NCBI GenBank assembly: GCA_016785225.1
Contig: JAFBJZ010000943.1
Coordinates: forward strand, 186,001 to 250,000
Length of the DNA: 64,000 bases
Reading direction: 5' to 3'
DNA from: Psettodes erumei
Taxonomy: Eukaryota; Chordata; Actinopteri; Pleuronectiformes; Psettodidae
The notes below the pieces were generated by a model. The model saw nothing but the letters and a program-made list of their open reading frames with translations. It searched no databases and was not told where the DNA came from. This document shows positions 1 through 9,218 of this stretch, one piece after another (position 1 is the stretch's first letter; every line of letters begins with the position of its first letter). The translations under genes were made by a program, and so were the position numbers.

Positions 1-1335
1 TCACTTCATATTAGAATTTTTTAAAGTCATGTTTTTGGACGCCTGATGTAAAACCAATATCCACTTTCATTTTAACTTGTTATTAGTCTCCACCAACTCC
101 TGAAGGAAAGATCTGGCTCTTTATCTGCTAAATTCTCTACTGCATCTGCTTTGTCTGCTGTTTAGTGCTGGAAAGGTAGCTTGCAGCGGCTTTATCAGAG
201 CTTTACTGCTGAAAACAGCCGCCTGGCGTGGTTGTAAATGGTGCTGATGGGAGTGAACCAAAACACAGTAAAGTTGCGGGCTGTAAAACCAAAAAAGTGT
301 GTTAAGAGACCCTAAAAACTGCAGAGTCGTGTAATAATTCTATGAGTTCATTGCTACAAGTGTCCCTTTTCACATGACAAGTAGCTATTTTATCAACTGG
401 TAAGGTAAAAATACTAAATGCTTCCAAATTAACCTTTATTATAACAAGACAGCCTCTTGAAAGTCCTGGCCAAAATGGTAAAACAGTTTGCAGATAATAA
501 AATAATCACGATAGAAAATCTCTTGCCAGCGGTATGGAACTGAGGACACTGAACACATGTGAAGACAGCCCTGTAGTGCTAACTGTAGCTGCGCTAACTG
601 CTGTAGCCATGCTTCTGCAGTCCCCAGTGATGAGTGATATGTTGGAGTCTTTACCTGAGGCCATCTCTTCCCCCCGTGTGCACGACTAGTCTGAACTGCA
701 AGGGCAATGAGGAGAGACACCCTGTGGCTCTAAACAAAGGCAAAGGCTCCCAGCAGTAATCGGAAAGTATCATCTCTCCATACACAAGCCTAAACCTGCA
801 GCCTCTACTCAGTTATGATGACATTGCCTTTTAATGTCCCAACTAACAAATATGCCCTGTATCAAAGGATACTGGACTGATTTGAAGACCAATGTTGTCA
901 ACCTCTCCCCAAGGTCACTCTGCCAGCATTTAGCAGGAAAAGGGGGCAGGATGTGAGAGCCGAAGCATTAAAAATTGCTGAGGACTGGCCTGGAGTCTGT
1001 CCAAGACAAAGTTAGAAGTACTTCACAAATCAATGCCTGCTCTTTGCATCCCCCACACTTCTTTTATGCTCCGAAATGACAGAATGTAGTGCAAGCATTC
1101 TTTTTTTTAACATCTGGTGTCAATATTGGAGGTTAACTTCAAAGAAATTACTGATAGGCTCTCAGTCAGCGATCAAGCATCTATTTAAGGCTGCATTCTG
1201 CAGTTTTGAGATATGAGGTTTAAATGAAGGGTAAAGATGTCCAAAAGGGGCCAAAGTTGGGATGGCTTTGAGTGGCTACTCATGTGAAAATATGTGTAGA
1301 TAAGCCAACAGAAACAGAAAACATAAATGGCCTAC
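1..1335 (-). other. ADK intron, 5' portion only
   Basis: Begins at the gtagg donor after the fifth exon and runs off the low-coordinate end of the window. The next expected coding block, containing the catalytic GAGD motif, was looked for on the minus strand and is not present. No gene or clear repeat was seen. Confidence 0.85.
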
Positions 1336-1450
1336 CAACAGTGGCAACAGTGTCGTCCTTGCCCTGAGTGAAGACCACCACGCGCTGCCTCTTTTTGTTC
1401 TCCTTGGGGAGGTTTTGGGTCTTCTTTGCGATCTCTGCAATGTCATCTGT
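1336..1450 (-). CDS. adk: Adenosine kinase, internal coding exon (fifth in window)
   Basis: 115-nt exon giving 38 codons plus one base, read from TDDIAEIAKKTQ through KRQRVVVFTQGKDDT to ATV. It matches the part of adenosine kinase after the NxxE motif; VVVFTQGKDDT is the beta strand and turn near the ATP site in PfkB-family kinases. The acceptor is ttgttacag (1451-1459) and the donor is G/gtagg (1335-1331), leaving phase 1. ADK phosphorylates adenosine to AMP in the cytosol and nucleus and so sets adenosine tone and supports methylation reactions. The catalytic Asp in the GAGD loop belongs to later exons outside the window. The family is certain; which teleost paralogue this is cannot be told from the window. 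Confidence 0.97.
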
Positions 1451-4400
1451 CTGTAACAAAAAAAGAGCACCAGACCACTGGGTATGTTAAGTTGAATGGG
1501 TGCATCACAAAAAGTATGAGGAGTTTAATCAAAGATCACAAGTTTGACTGAGAGAGGTCAGATTTTACCAATCCTGGCAGATGGACCAAGTGATAATGAA
1601 ACCAGATGGGCTATGAAACCGTTCCGAGAAGAGATCAATAGAAGCGCATGGCGATGCTTCCATGCAGTTACAGACGAGCCGCAAAATATCAGAATGACAT
1701 ATTCCCTAAGTGAGATGAAAATAAGTGCTGAAGATAGGCTGTTGTCAGATAAAGCTACTTCTGCAAGCTGAAGGGATACATGGTGCGTGTACTGTATCAT
1801 TCTCTTCCTGAAACAGGCCATTTCTCCTCAGCATCTGCACAGAATGGATATTCTCGCCTGGAGACGACAGAACTCTCCGGAGTGCTTGCCTTTGATCATG
1901 AGAGGGATAAAAAAACCCACACCTGTCAGGGCTACTTTATTATTAACTCATCATGATGTACTATGAGCAGGTGGAATGTCTTTATCGCCATCTCGCAGTG
2001 GGGTGGACTCTTCTTTTCTGTAATACAGCACACTGAGGAGCTAGCATTAAGGGTCGTAGACGCCTCTAGCATCTGTATCAAAGCTAACACTCGAGCACCT
2101 CCAGGGTGAGCAAATACTGCAGTTATGGGAGTAATCAGAGAGATAGGCTCTAGCCCAATACCAACAGCCACACTGGCTCACTCAAACCAATGAGCTTTTA
2201 CACCTCTAAATGCTTCCCAAACGTCCTTTAATCAGCCCTGAGAGGTGCCGGGGAGACCCTGGGCCGAGGAAAAATGGGTGTAACACTCTAAGTAAGTGCT
2301 AATGGTGAGGTTAATACAGAGGCTGTTAGCAAGCGACGTGAAAAAAAAAAAAAGGCAATTTGTCACTGTGACTGGATGTAACCACAAGCACTCCTCCAGA
2401 CACTGAATGCAAAACCGCACAAGGCTTCGGCACATTGTCACCCTTTGGTTTTATGTTCACTGACATAAAAAAGCCACTCTGCTAAGGTTTAGGAGCTAAA
2501 AGGTTCTTAGGGGCAGAGGTGGTGGGGTAAGCATCATGGCTGTTGAGCAGGGCAAGCTACACAAACGCACACAATCACACACACACACAACTGCCTTCTT
2601 TCTGTCCTGGCAGAAATACTTACCAGACAACTTCCTATGGCAAAACAATGTAGAAGAATAACATGTGGCGTGAGTGTAAAATAAATGAATTGACAAATGA
2701 CACAGTCAATTTGGTTTAGTGCTGACAAACGGCAATATTTACGATTGTGAGGCAATTGATCAGACATAAATCACAAAACCATGAAATATGAAGGCTTTAC
2801 AAGGGTGTTAAATTTGTGTCTCTGTGTTGAAGCAAGTGAGAAACTGATTGTCTCCACTGCAGGCTGCTTGAGTAACACTGCCAGGGAAAGATTCAATTAG
2901 AGCTGCAGCACAGATAGTTCTTTGAGCATTTAAAGGAAAAAGATCACAATCAGGCGAGTGTGTTCAGATCCGCTGATTACTGTTTTGGAGAGGACAAGCA
3001 TCTTTTTTATGTCTTGTATTTATACTGAAGAAGTGCTGCTGTCGTTTTTGTTAGTCATCCATAATGTGATGATAACAGGGTTTAAGAATGCATCCAGAGT
3101 GCACCGTGCAGTGTTTTCAGAGTCAGATATTGACAAGTGGGCAGCAACTACAACAATATCCAATCACAGTACCAGCCACACTGGCCAATTAACTGCACTT
3201 TTACTGAATTTAAATGAACCTCTCTGGCCTTGAAAGAGTCAAGCTGCACAGGACTACAGAGACACACTTTTGTGCATCAGGTTTCTGACAGCAATGATCT
3301 TTTTTTGGTGTTTTGCAGATATAAATTAAGTCTTTTCTGTACTAAAACTGGATACGGATTCTTAGGTTTTGTTTATTGACCTATAATAAAATTATATTTC
3401 TGATTAAATGACTATGTTTTCTAATTTTGTACAAATGTGGATTTTTGTTTAATGTAACATGTCTGAGTACAATTTCACACAGATTTATTTTGACCAAACG
3501 CTCTTACGACCAAAATTTTTGGGACCTTTTAAGCTGCGTCTCAAATGGAGCTTGCTTGGTCGTGAAGACAGTTCTGCGATTTTCACATAATTTCATTCAT
3601 GCGAGAACGGGCTGTTGGGTGTGATGCAAGAAACCATCCTTCGACACTCTCTGTAACAACTGAGCAAACTTGAGTCTGCTGACGAAAGTCATGGGACATG
3701 GCTGAAAGCTCCAGAAGTGAGTGAATCTTGTGTCCAAAAGATTTTGTCTGTGCTTTGTCTCAAGTATTTCTCAGATCAGTAATGAATCTTGAAGCTCATG
3801 ATTTCTGATAATTGCTGTGATTTTATACATATTTCTCATACTACATGTGTATTGTGTATGTGTAAAGAACAAAATACTACTCTATTTTAGTGGCCTAACA
3901 ATATATGTATACCGAATATATATTGATATTTTGAAGATTTTTCAGTGTTAAATCTAAAATATGCAGGGCAGGTGGTACAATGCAGCTAAAATTGTCATCA
4001 GAGAGGATGACATGAGAGAGAGAGAGAGAGAAAAGAGACAACTGTGAAGAAAACCTCTCTGAACTGCAGCCATCTAGAAATGCAGAAAGTACAGTACACT
4101 CCACTGATGTTATCTGAGAAATCACATTCATCCGATGCAATTTTGCAGAGTGTTCTGGCAAATCAGGTTGACATGGAAAATGTCAAAGAATTGTAACTAC
4201 TAGGAGAGTGTACACTGGCCTTTGTGTTTTTTCTTTTTTCATGTGAGGCCCCCCCCCGCCCTCATCCCTTCGCCACTCTTAAACCTGTCACTGCCATCAG
4301 GATTGCATTTTCATTCCAGTCACGTTGATCACACCGTTAGTGATTCTGGATGACAATTATTCACACAGAGCAGAGCCATATTCAAGGCAGCTCTACCTTT

Positions 4401-5074
4401 GAAAGGGAGAAGGCACTTAAAATACCTGAGCCCTTTTTTTTCAACTTACATATGCTGGCGCTATTTGTGTGTTTGATTTCACATTTAAATAGCGGTACGA
4501 GGAATATGCAAAACACAAGCAGAAAATAGACTAAGGGAACATTCATTTTACACTTAAGAGACAGCCCCACTATACATAGCGTACATTCTATGGGGTAACA
4601 AGCACTGTAATTTTCATTTCCATAATCTAAAACCACAGGTGGCTGTAATTTGGTTATTAAAAGACTACAGTGTGCTTCACTGTTGTGTAATGCTACAGCA
4701 GTGAAGGGAAGACATACAGTATCATCCCTGAGTGCAATGGAGATAATGAGGAGGCTTTTTAACCAAGCAACCTGATGAGCCCCGAGCCTGCAGAGAAAGG
4801 CTTGAAACCATGCCCAACTTCTCAGCTTCCCAAGAGGCTTTTCAAAATTCAATAAATAACATCTGTAGGCGATGTTGGGTGCAGACCTAGCAGAGTGCGT
4901 CATAACAGAGAGCTGGCTGAACAAAGAAACCATGACGACTGCCAGGTTTCCATAGCAACTGCTGCAAGGCCTGGAGAGTATAATAGCACATCAATCACTG
5001 TCCAAAAAGAACTTCATTATCAGCAAAAATAAACCTTTAGGATCTGTTTAGTGTGCAATTGCTGGTCAACTCAC
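1451..5074 (-). other. ADK intron, about 3.6 kb
   Basis: Complete intron between the 36-nt exon and the 115-nt exon, with gtgagt donor and ttacag acceptor. It contains a short CA run near 2570-2590, a 13-nt A run near 2341, a GA run at 4014-4031 and a C run near 4250. A 183-codon open frame at 4382-4933 (minus) has no recognisable domain and is treated as chance. No RNA gene or mobile element was recognised. Confidence 0.85.
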
Positions 5075-5110
5075 CTCAAAGCCCAGCTCTTTGGCAAATG
5101 TGGCCGCCTC
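5075..5110 (-). CDS. adk: Adenosine kinase, 36-nt internal exon (fourth in window)
   Basis: Very short exon of exactly 12 codons, EAATFAKELGFE, flanked by acceptor ttttctag (5111-5118) and donor GAG/gtgagt (5074-5069). It is phase 0 on both sides, so skipping would keep the frame. Its first residue is the glutamate of the PfkB NxxE motif, whose N-E-T is the end of the preceding exon almost 18 kb upstream. In the family this motif helps position Mg2+ and phosphate at the active site. The sequence is close to vertebrate ADK, and the frame joins cleanly with both neighbouring exons. The exon is too short to be found by ORF scanning and is called from homology plus its splice sites. Confidence 0.95.
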
Positions 5111-6180
5111 CTAGAAAAGATAAAAAGAACACAGACACAAATGAGCAGTTAATTACAGAGTCACAAACGGAGCAGAATGTCACACTCCAGACACGGAGGT
5201 AAAGCCACCTTGCTTCCCCCTGCTCCTCACGTGTGGCCGTCTCACTTGAGAATAAGTAACCTGAGTTAGTGTTGCGCCGCCAACTCCTGATTTAATAGGC
5301 ATGCAGCCCACCCATTTAATCTATCGCCCCACTTCATCTCCTCTTACCACAGCAGCATGAGATAACACCATGTCAGCCTCCAGCCACGAAACTGCCACTG
5401 AAACCATGAATATATGCCGGTATGTGGGAATCCCCAACACTGCAGGGGCATTCAACACCTACTGTATGTTGCTTTATTCTCCAAACAGGTGCCCTTTAGA
5501 GACCCATACCTTTCTCTGCCTTTTCAGTCACCCATCGGAATCAAAGAACTGAATCAATGCTGTATAGTTTGAGTTTTTAATCATTATAAGCGGACCCTTT
5601 ATTATTGGTTAAATTGTCTAATTTAGCAGTTGATTATTAGTTATCTGGGCTTCAAGATAGCTGTGATGTCTAGCATCTGATCAGCAGTAAATAGGCTCAA
5701 ACATACAGAACCACCAGTATGACCCTTTAACTGACAGACAGAAGCTGTTACTTGTCATTTCAGAATGATGATACACATCATGACAGATAAGCTCATGCAC
5801 TAAATTCACTTTTGACCCCAGCTGATGCTATGATTCTAAATAATCCAATTATCTGTGGGTTGGGGCGGGGTTGCTTATGTGACCTTGGAGAGAGGTTGAC
5901 AACCTGGTCCTAGAACAGAAGGGGAAGAGATGACACAGAGCAATAAGAGTGGCAAATAATGTATAGTATATAAGTAAGTTGTCTAACTGTTGTGTTTTTA
6001 GGGGAGGTCAGAGGGTTTTATTGCTGTATTACTACACACCTGATTTGTTAAAACAACAAATGTTTGGCGCAGAGTACAACATACTCTGCCTTAGTCTTTC
6101 CTTCAGCTGTGTGGAGCTCTGTGGCTTCTGACAGAGCAGAAAGAATGGAGTGGATGTGACATCTCCCCTCCTGTTATATC

Positions 6181-6429
6181 AGAGCTGAACTGAGTGGGTA
6201 CTATAGCGCCAATGATGAAGTGCAGGACATGATATGGGAGCCATATCCCGATGCTTACTTCAGCAGAGTGGAGGGGCACGGCATCAAGAAGCCCGAAGAT
6301 CCGGAAATGTCAAGGCATGCAATACCCTACAGGAAGCTGCAGGCATCAGCTGTTTCAGACAACGCCAGAGGGCGTGTTCAAGAAAACACCCCTTCCCTTG
6401 CCAAACCCTCAAGACCACTTGGTGTATAG
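6181..6429 (+). pseudogene. Unrecognised plus-strand open segment beside the Polinton-like remnant
   Basis: An open stretch reading ...SANDEVQDMIWEPYPDAYFS and ending at 6429. It precedes the pX-like remnant on the same strand. Its composition is protein-like (Trp, Tyr, Pro and acidic residues), but I cannot assign a family. Three overlapping frames are open here, so it may be chance. Confidence 0.15.
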
Positions 6430-6439
6430 ATCTTATACA

Positions 6440-6745
6440 TGGTCAAGGAAACTGCTCATTTGATATATTTTGAGGAGTGGCTTTGTTGGTGTACATCTCT
6501 CAAGTCGGTACCAACATATTCCTTTGAATATTATTCTGCACCAGCAGGTGGAGATTTATCAGGATACAGCGGTTTTGGTTTGCAATACAGTGCTAGTCTT
6601 GAGGGTATTTCTTTGGCTTTTCAGATTGGCGTTTCCCTTGTTGAAAAAAAAAAAGACAAAACAAAAAAAAGAATTACAGTTTGTGCCCTGCAGTTAAAGA
6701 CAGCCGCTGAAACATTGTTTCTGATGTTATTACCAATGTCATGAA
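6440..6745 (+). pseudogene. Possible pX-like small structural protein remnant
   Basis: Two plus-strand frames of about 75-100 codons overlap here. One ends in a hydrophobic/basic stretch (WLFRLAFPLLKKKK) and a neighbouring frame has the short run NIVSDVI near 6710-6740. In Polintons and adintoviruses a small basic pX-like protein commonly carries a Leu-Phe-Arg...Pro-Leu-Leu-Lys segment followed by an SDV motif, and it is often encoded opposite the polymerase. The match is short, spans frame breaks and is interrupted by an A-rich run at 6644-6670, so it is only suggestive. Its location next to the truncated polymerase on the opposite strand is the stronger argument. Confidence 0.3.
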
Positions 6746-6769
6746 CCATAGTAACAGGGAACAGGAATA

Positions 6770-7583
6770 ACCATGTCTCTGGGCACTCGATGCATTCTGC
6801 AGTAGTTTCATTAAAGATAACTTCTTTCCCCATTGTTCTCAACCTGATTTTATTTGTTCTTTGGCACATACACAATAGGCAGGTTAGAGAGCAAGTCAGT
6901 TCTATGAAGGAGGTAGTCGGGCATCCTGGTCCTAAAATCAGTCTAACATTTGTCACATGCTCAAAAAAATTCCATAAAAATGTACTTTTCCCTGGAAATA
7001 TTTGTCTGTCCATTAGCATGACTTTGTATTCATCTCTGGGTTTTTTAACCAAAAAATAAAGATAATTTGAGTTTGGAGTGAAACCCGCCATTTGTTCATT
7101 TGGAAAGACAAAGTTGGCTTCACGTTTGCTGTTTTGTGCTTGTGTCCCAAAGTCATAAAAGACATATTTAGTCTGGGGTTTGATGGCTTTTCAGGCTGCA
7201 TGAAACACTGGTGTCGCAAGTCTGATTTTAACAGTTCGCTGAAATGGCCACATTTACCTTTTTGACATTTGAGACCCACAGTATTTGTTCCACGGCTTAC
7301 TGAGTACAGACGGCCGCAATCATCGCAATACTTGGTGTGGTCGCATGGTCCAAATCTGTTGCCTGTTTGGATTCTGTCACATATTTATGCTTGGCAAAAC
7401 AAAACACTGATTTACAAATGTGTCAGCAATCTGCACAGCACATGGATTTCAAATCTGAGGTTTGTAATACTCTGCAGACAGGCTTACATTGCAAATATAT
7501 TTGCATTTGTGATATGCTTGAGAGCTGTACCCCTTGTAACAGTGCTCACATGTGCACGAGTTGCCGAAAAACCCGAGTTCTTC
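6770..7583 (-). pseudogene. Degenerate family B DNA polymerase fragment, Maverick/Polinton- or adintovirus-like
   Basis: Coding-like minus-strand pieces lie in shifting frames. Seen directly: a C-x-C-x2-C cluster at 7539-7556 followed by Gly-Tyr and His-x-Cys; a second ribbon CDHTKYCDDC at 7316-7345; then Tyr-Asp-Phe (7146-7157), where the exonuclease I motif DxE of family B polymerases would fall. The motif Glu is Gly here. The layout of Cys-rich ribbons just ahead of a YDFE-type motif is typical of protein-primed polymerases of Mavericks/Polintons and related adintoviruses. Several frame breaks and in-frame stops make it non-functional. The polymerase palm motifs expected toward lower coordinates were not found, so the gene is truncated as well as broken. 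A family search is needed to place it more exactly. Confidence 0.5.
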
Positions 7584-7925
7584 TCATAGTTTATGTTTTA
7601 ATGTAGCCAGCACATTTCTCAAATTGGCCAACTTGATGCTGTGCAAGTTTAGAAGCTGTCTGAATTCAAGCCCATTTAATTTTTTTCTATGTAATGATAA
7701 AATCGCACTGCCCTCCCTGCTGCTGTACTGTTTGTATTGTTTTTGGAAAATGGTATTACTAGTCTTTTGCTGTGTTTGGGGCTGGAGTTGTGTCTGTAAC
7801 ATTTCTGGAGGATGATTGTGCTGTCTTAGTGATGATGGATTACCTCCCGTTTGTTGTGTTTGGGTATCTATTTCAGGTTCAATAACTGCTGATGCATTTC
7901 TTTTCAGTATACCCATGCTTTGCAA
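7584..7925 (-). pseudogene. Gln-rich open frame, probable N-terminal piece of the broken polymerase gene
   Basis: 113-codon frame from an ATG at 7925 to a stop at 7584. It is rich in Gln, Thr and Asn in its first half, with a basic second half (LHRKKLNGLEFRQLLNL). Polymerase-like zinc-ribbon cysteines begin in another frame almost immediately after its stop. The position suggests the low-complexity N-terminal extension seen in many Polinton polymerases, now separated by a frame break. The frame alone has no recognisable domain. Confidence 0.3.
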
Positions 7926-7929
7926 AAGA

Positions 7930-8040
7930 TTAAGACTCAGTGGATGCCCAGTGCTCAGTGGATAATTTTACATCCTCTTTGAGAATAGCATTAATTTCAT
8001 CTTCAGCATTGGATATGCTTTTATAATCATGCCATGTCTT
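7930..8040 (-). pseudogene. Open minus-strand segment upstream of polymerase remnant
   Basis: About 36 codons are open before a stop at 7930, with an acidic, coding-like composition (WHDYKS...EDEINAILKED). No ATG begins it. It lies between the coiled-coil ORF and the polymerase-like pieces on the same strand. It may be part of the N-terminal region of the broken polymerase or of a lost exon. The family is not recognised. Confidence 0.25.
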
Positions 8041-8237
8041 CTTCACTCACTCAAGTATTTCTTTCTTTCTCTGCTTCTGATAGGATATAATGAGTTTCAC
8101 TATTGCTTATTACAATGGCACATTTTTTTGATGTGTTTTGATTTCCGTATGCATTCACAAGACATGATTAAACACTACAAAATAAAAACAGGTCACATCA
8201 GACACAATTGTTCCACCTAGTTGGAGACCCTAACAGC

Positions 8238-8863
8238 CTATTTTTTAGTTAACACTTGGAAAACTATGCCAATTTTTTCCTTTATTTCCCTCAGTACACA
8301 CACCTCCTCTATTAATCTGGTGTTACTTTCTCTTAATGTACGCAACTCCTCTATTAATTCATTGTTACTTTCCCTCAAAACCTTTACCTCCCTTTTTAGC
8401 TGCACAACCTCTTTTTGAACTTGGTGGCTTTTTCTTGCCTGTTCTACAGCAGCATTCAATATTTTTGCTGTATTTGCTAATACTACAGTCTTCGTTGCTC
8501 TGCAAGTCAGCAACTGTGCCTTCTTACGCCTCAACAGAGCGTCATATTTCCTATGTGAAAGATTATAAATTATGTTTTGTAGTGACTGCTGATGTACCAA
8601 TGGTGCGGTGCGCTGTTGTTTACTATGTACTATGTGTTGCTTTTCGTCCTCCAAAGGAAAATCGTTTTCATCCCAGCTCTGTATTTGTGAATCAGTCCAA
8701 TCCAGCGTTGGTAATTCTGACACTGCCCTCAAATCGTGGATGTTCAGCTCAGTAGGCCTTGACAGATCGTGACTTTCTAAGGGACTGGATACTGGACTAT
8801 CTTTAACACAAATTGTACTTGAAAGAGTTGTAGGTTCTGCCGTTGTATGTCTGAGTTGTATCC
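8238..8863 (-). CDS. Coiled-coil protein of unknown function, exon 3 (main exon)
   Basis: Terminal exon of a frame-consistent three-exon ORF predicted at 249 residues. The acceptor is aacccttacag (8864 upward). The first two bases complete a Gly codon with exon 2, and 207 further codons run to a stop at 8238. The first half is Ser/Thr/Pro/Asp-rich and likely disordered. A basic segment with LLRRKKAQLL follows. The last roughly 60 residues form a strong coiled coil with Leu/Ile/Val at heptad positions, including two copies of a 14-residue unit beginning LRESN. I do not recognise the protein. It lies on the same strand and a few hundred bases upstream of a broken Polinton-like polymerase, so it may be an accessory gene of that element, an upstream part of it, or an unrelated insertion. 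Lack of internal stops suggests recent arrival or selection. Confidence 0.5.
8304..8400 (-). repeat. 42-bp tandem repeat inside the coiled-coil ORF
   Basis: The string ctcctctattaat occurs at 8304-8316 and again at 8346-8358, a period of 42 bp or 14 codons, with similar flanks and a partial third copy beyond. It encodes units of the form LRESNxxLIEExxx, two heptads each. In-frame duplication would have lengthened the coiled coil without breaking it. Confidence 0.7.
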
Positions 8864-8990
8864 CTGTAAGGGTTTTAAAACAAAAATAAATTACTCACTA
8901 AATCATCTCATTCTGACACTGCTTAACATGTAAATATATGTAAAATACTGGAAAAGAAAACTTTATTGTATATCTAATCATATATTCTAC

Positions 8991-9098
8991 CTGTACCAGT
9001 CCAGTCACTATTTGCTGATGGTTCAGCCAGAGATTTCCTCTTGGAGTAAAGTGATAGAGAGCGTCGGGTTCCCCTTCTCTGGGGAATTTCATCAACCT
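8991..9098 (-). CDS. Coiled-coil protein of unknown function, exon 2
   Basis: 108-nt segment bounded by acceptor gattttctag (9099 upward) and donor ACAG/gtagaa (8990-8985). Joined in the frame set by the ATG in exon 1, it reads EVDEIPQRRGTRRSLSLYS, then KRKSLAEPSANSDW. The stretch is basic, Ser-rich and resembles a nuclear localisation segment. The frame continues without a stop into exon 3. Another reading frame across this segment is also open, so the open frame alone is weak evidence. The agreement of splice sites and phase across three pieces is the main support. Confidence 0.45.
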
Positions 9099-9202
9099 CT
9101 AGAAAATCAATATTATCGGATTACTACACGATTAGAAAAAAATACAACTCTCGAAACATCTAAAAGAGCAAGTAAAACAAATACTATTTTATTGTTACTC
9201 AC

Positions 9203-9218
9203 CAGATACATGAGCCAT
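9203..9218 (-). CDS. Coiled-coil protein of unknown function, exon 1 start (ATG)
   Basis: Five codons plus one base, beginning ATG at 9218 (MAHVS, then G/gtgagt with a strong donor at 9202-9197). This ATG joins in frame to exon 2. A pyrimidine-rich tract ending in ctgcag lies immediately upstream (about 9221-9238), so the ATG may sit in an 18-nt microexon preceded by a non-coding exon. Alternatively the first exon simply extends upstream. An upstream open stretch toward 9400 also has an acceptor-like site near 9404. Which applies cannot be settled here. Confidence 0.4.

Larger units (their letters stand above)
6180..8045. mobile_element. Maverick/Polinton-like degenerate insertion (approximate limits)
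   Basis: Groups the polymerase-like pieces (minus) and the possible pX-like piece (plus). Opposite orientation of polymerase and structural genes fits Polinton/adintovirus organisation. Terminal inverted repeats, the integrase, the packaging ATPase and capsid genes were not found, so this is a fragment and its ends are set only by where coding-like sequence stops. The coiled-coil ORF (8238-9218) may or may not belong to it. Confidence 0.4.

Noticed and set aside
4382..4933. 183-codon open frame on the minus strand, the longest in the window, with a hydrophobic stretch
   Set aside because: No recognisable domain, no splice or promoter context and irregular composition. A frame of this length is plausible by chance across six frames of 64 kb.
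8898..9095. 65-codon alternative open frame across exon 2 of the coiled-coil gene
   Set aside because: Does not connect in frame to the downstream coiled-coil exon, whereas the chosen frame does.
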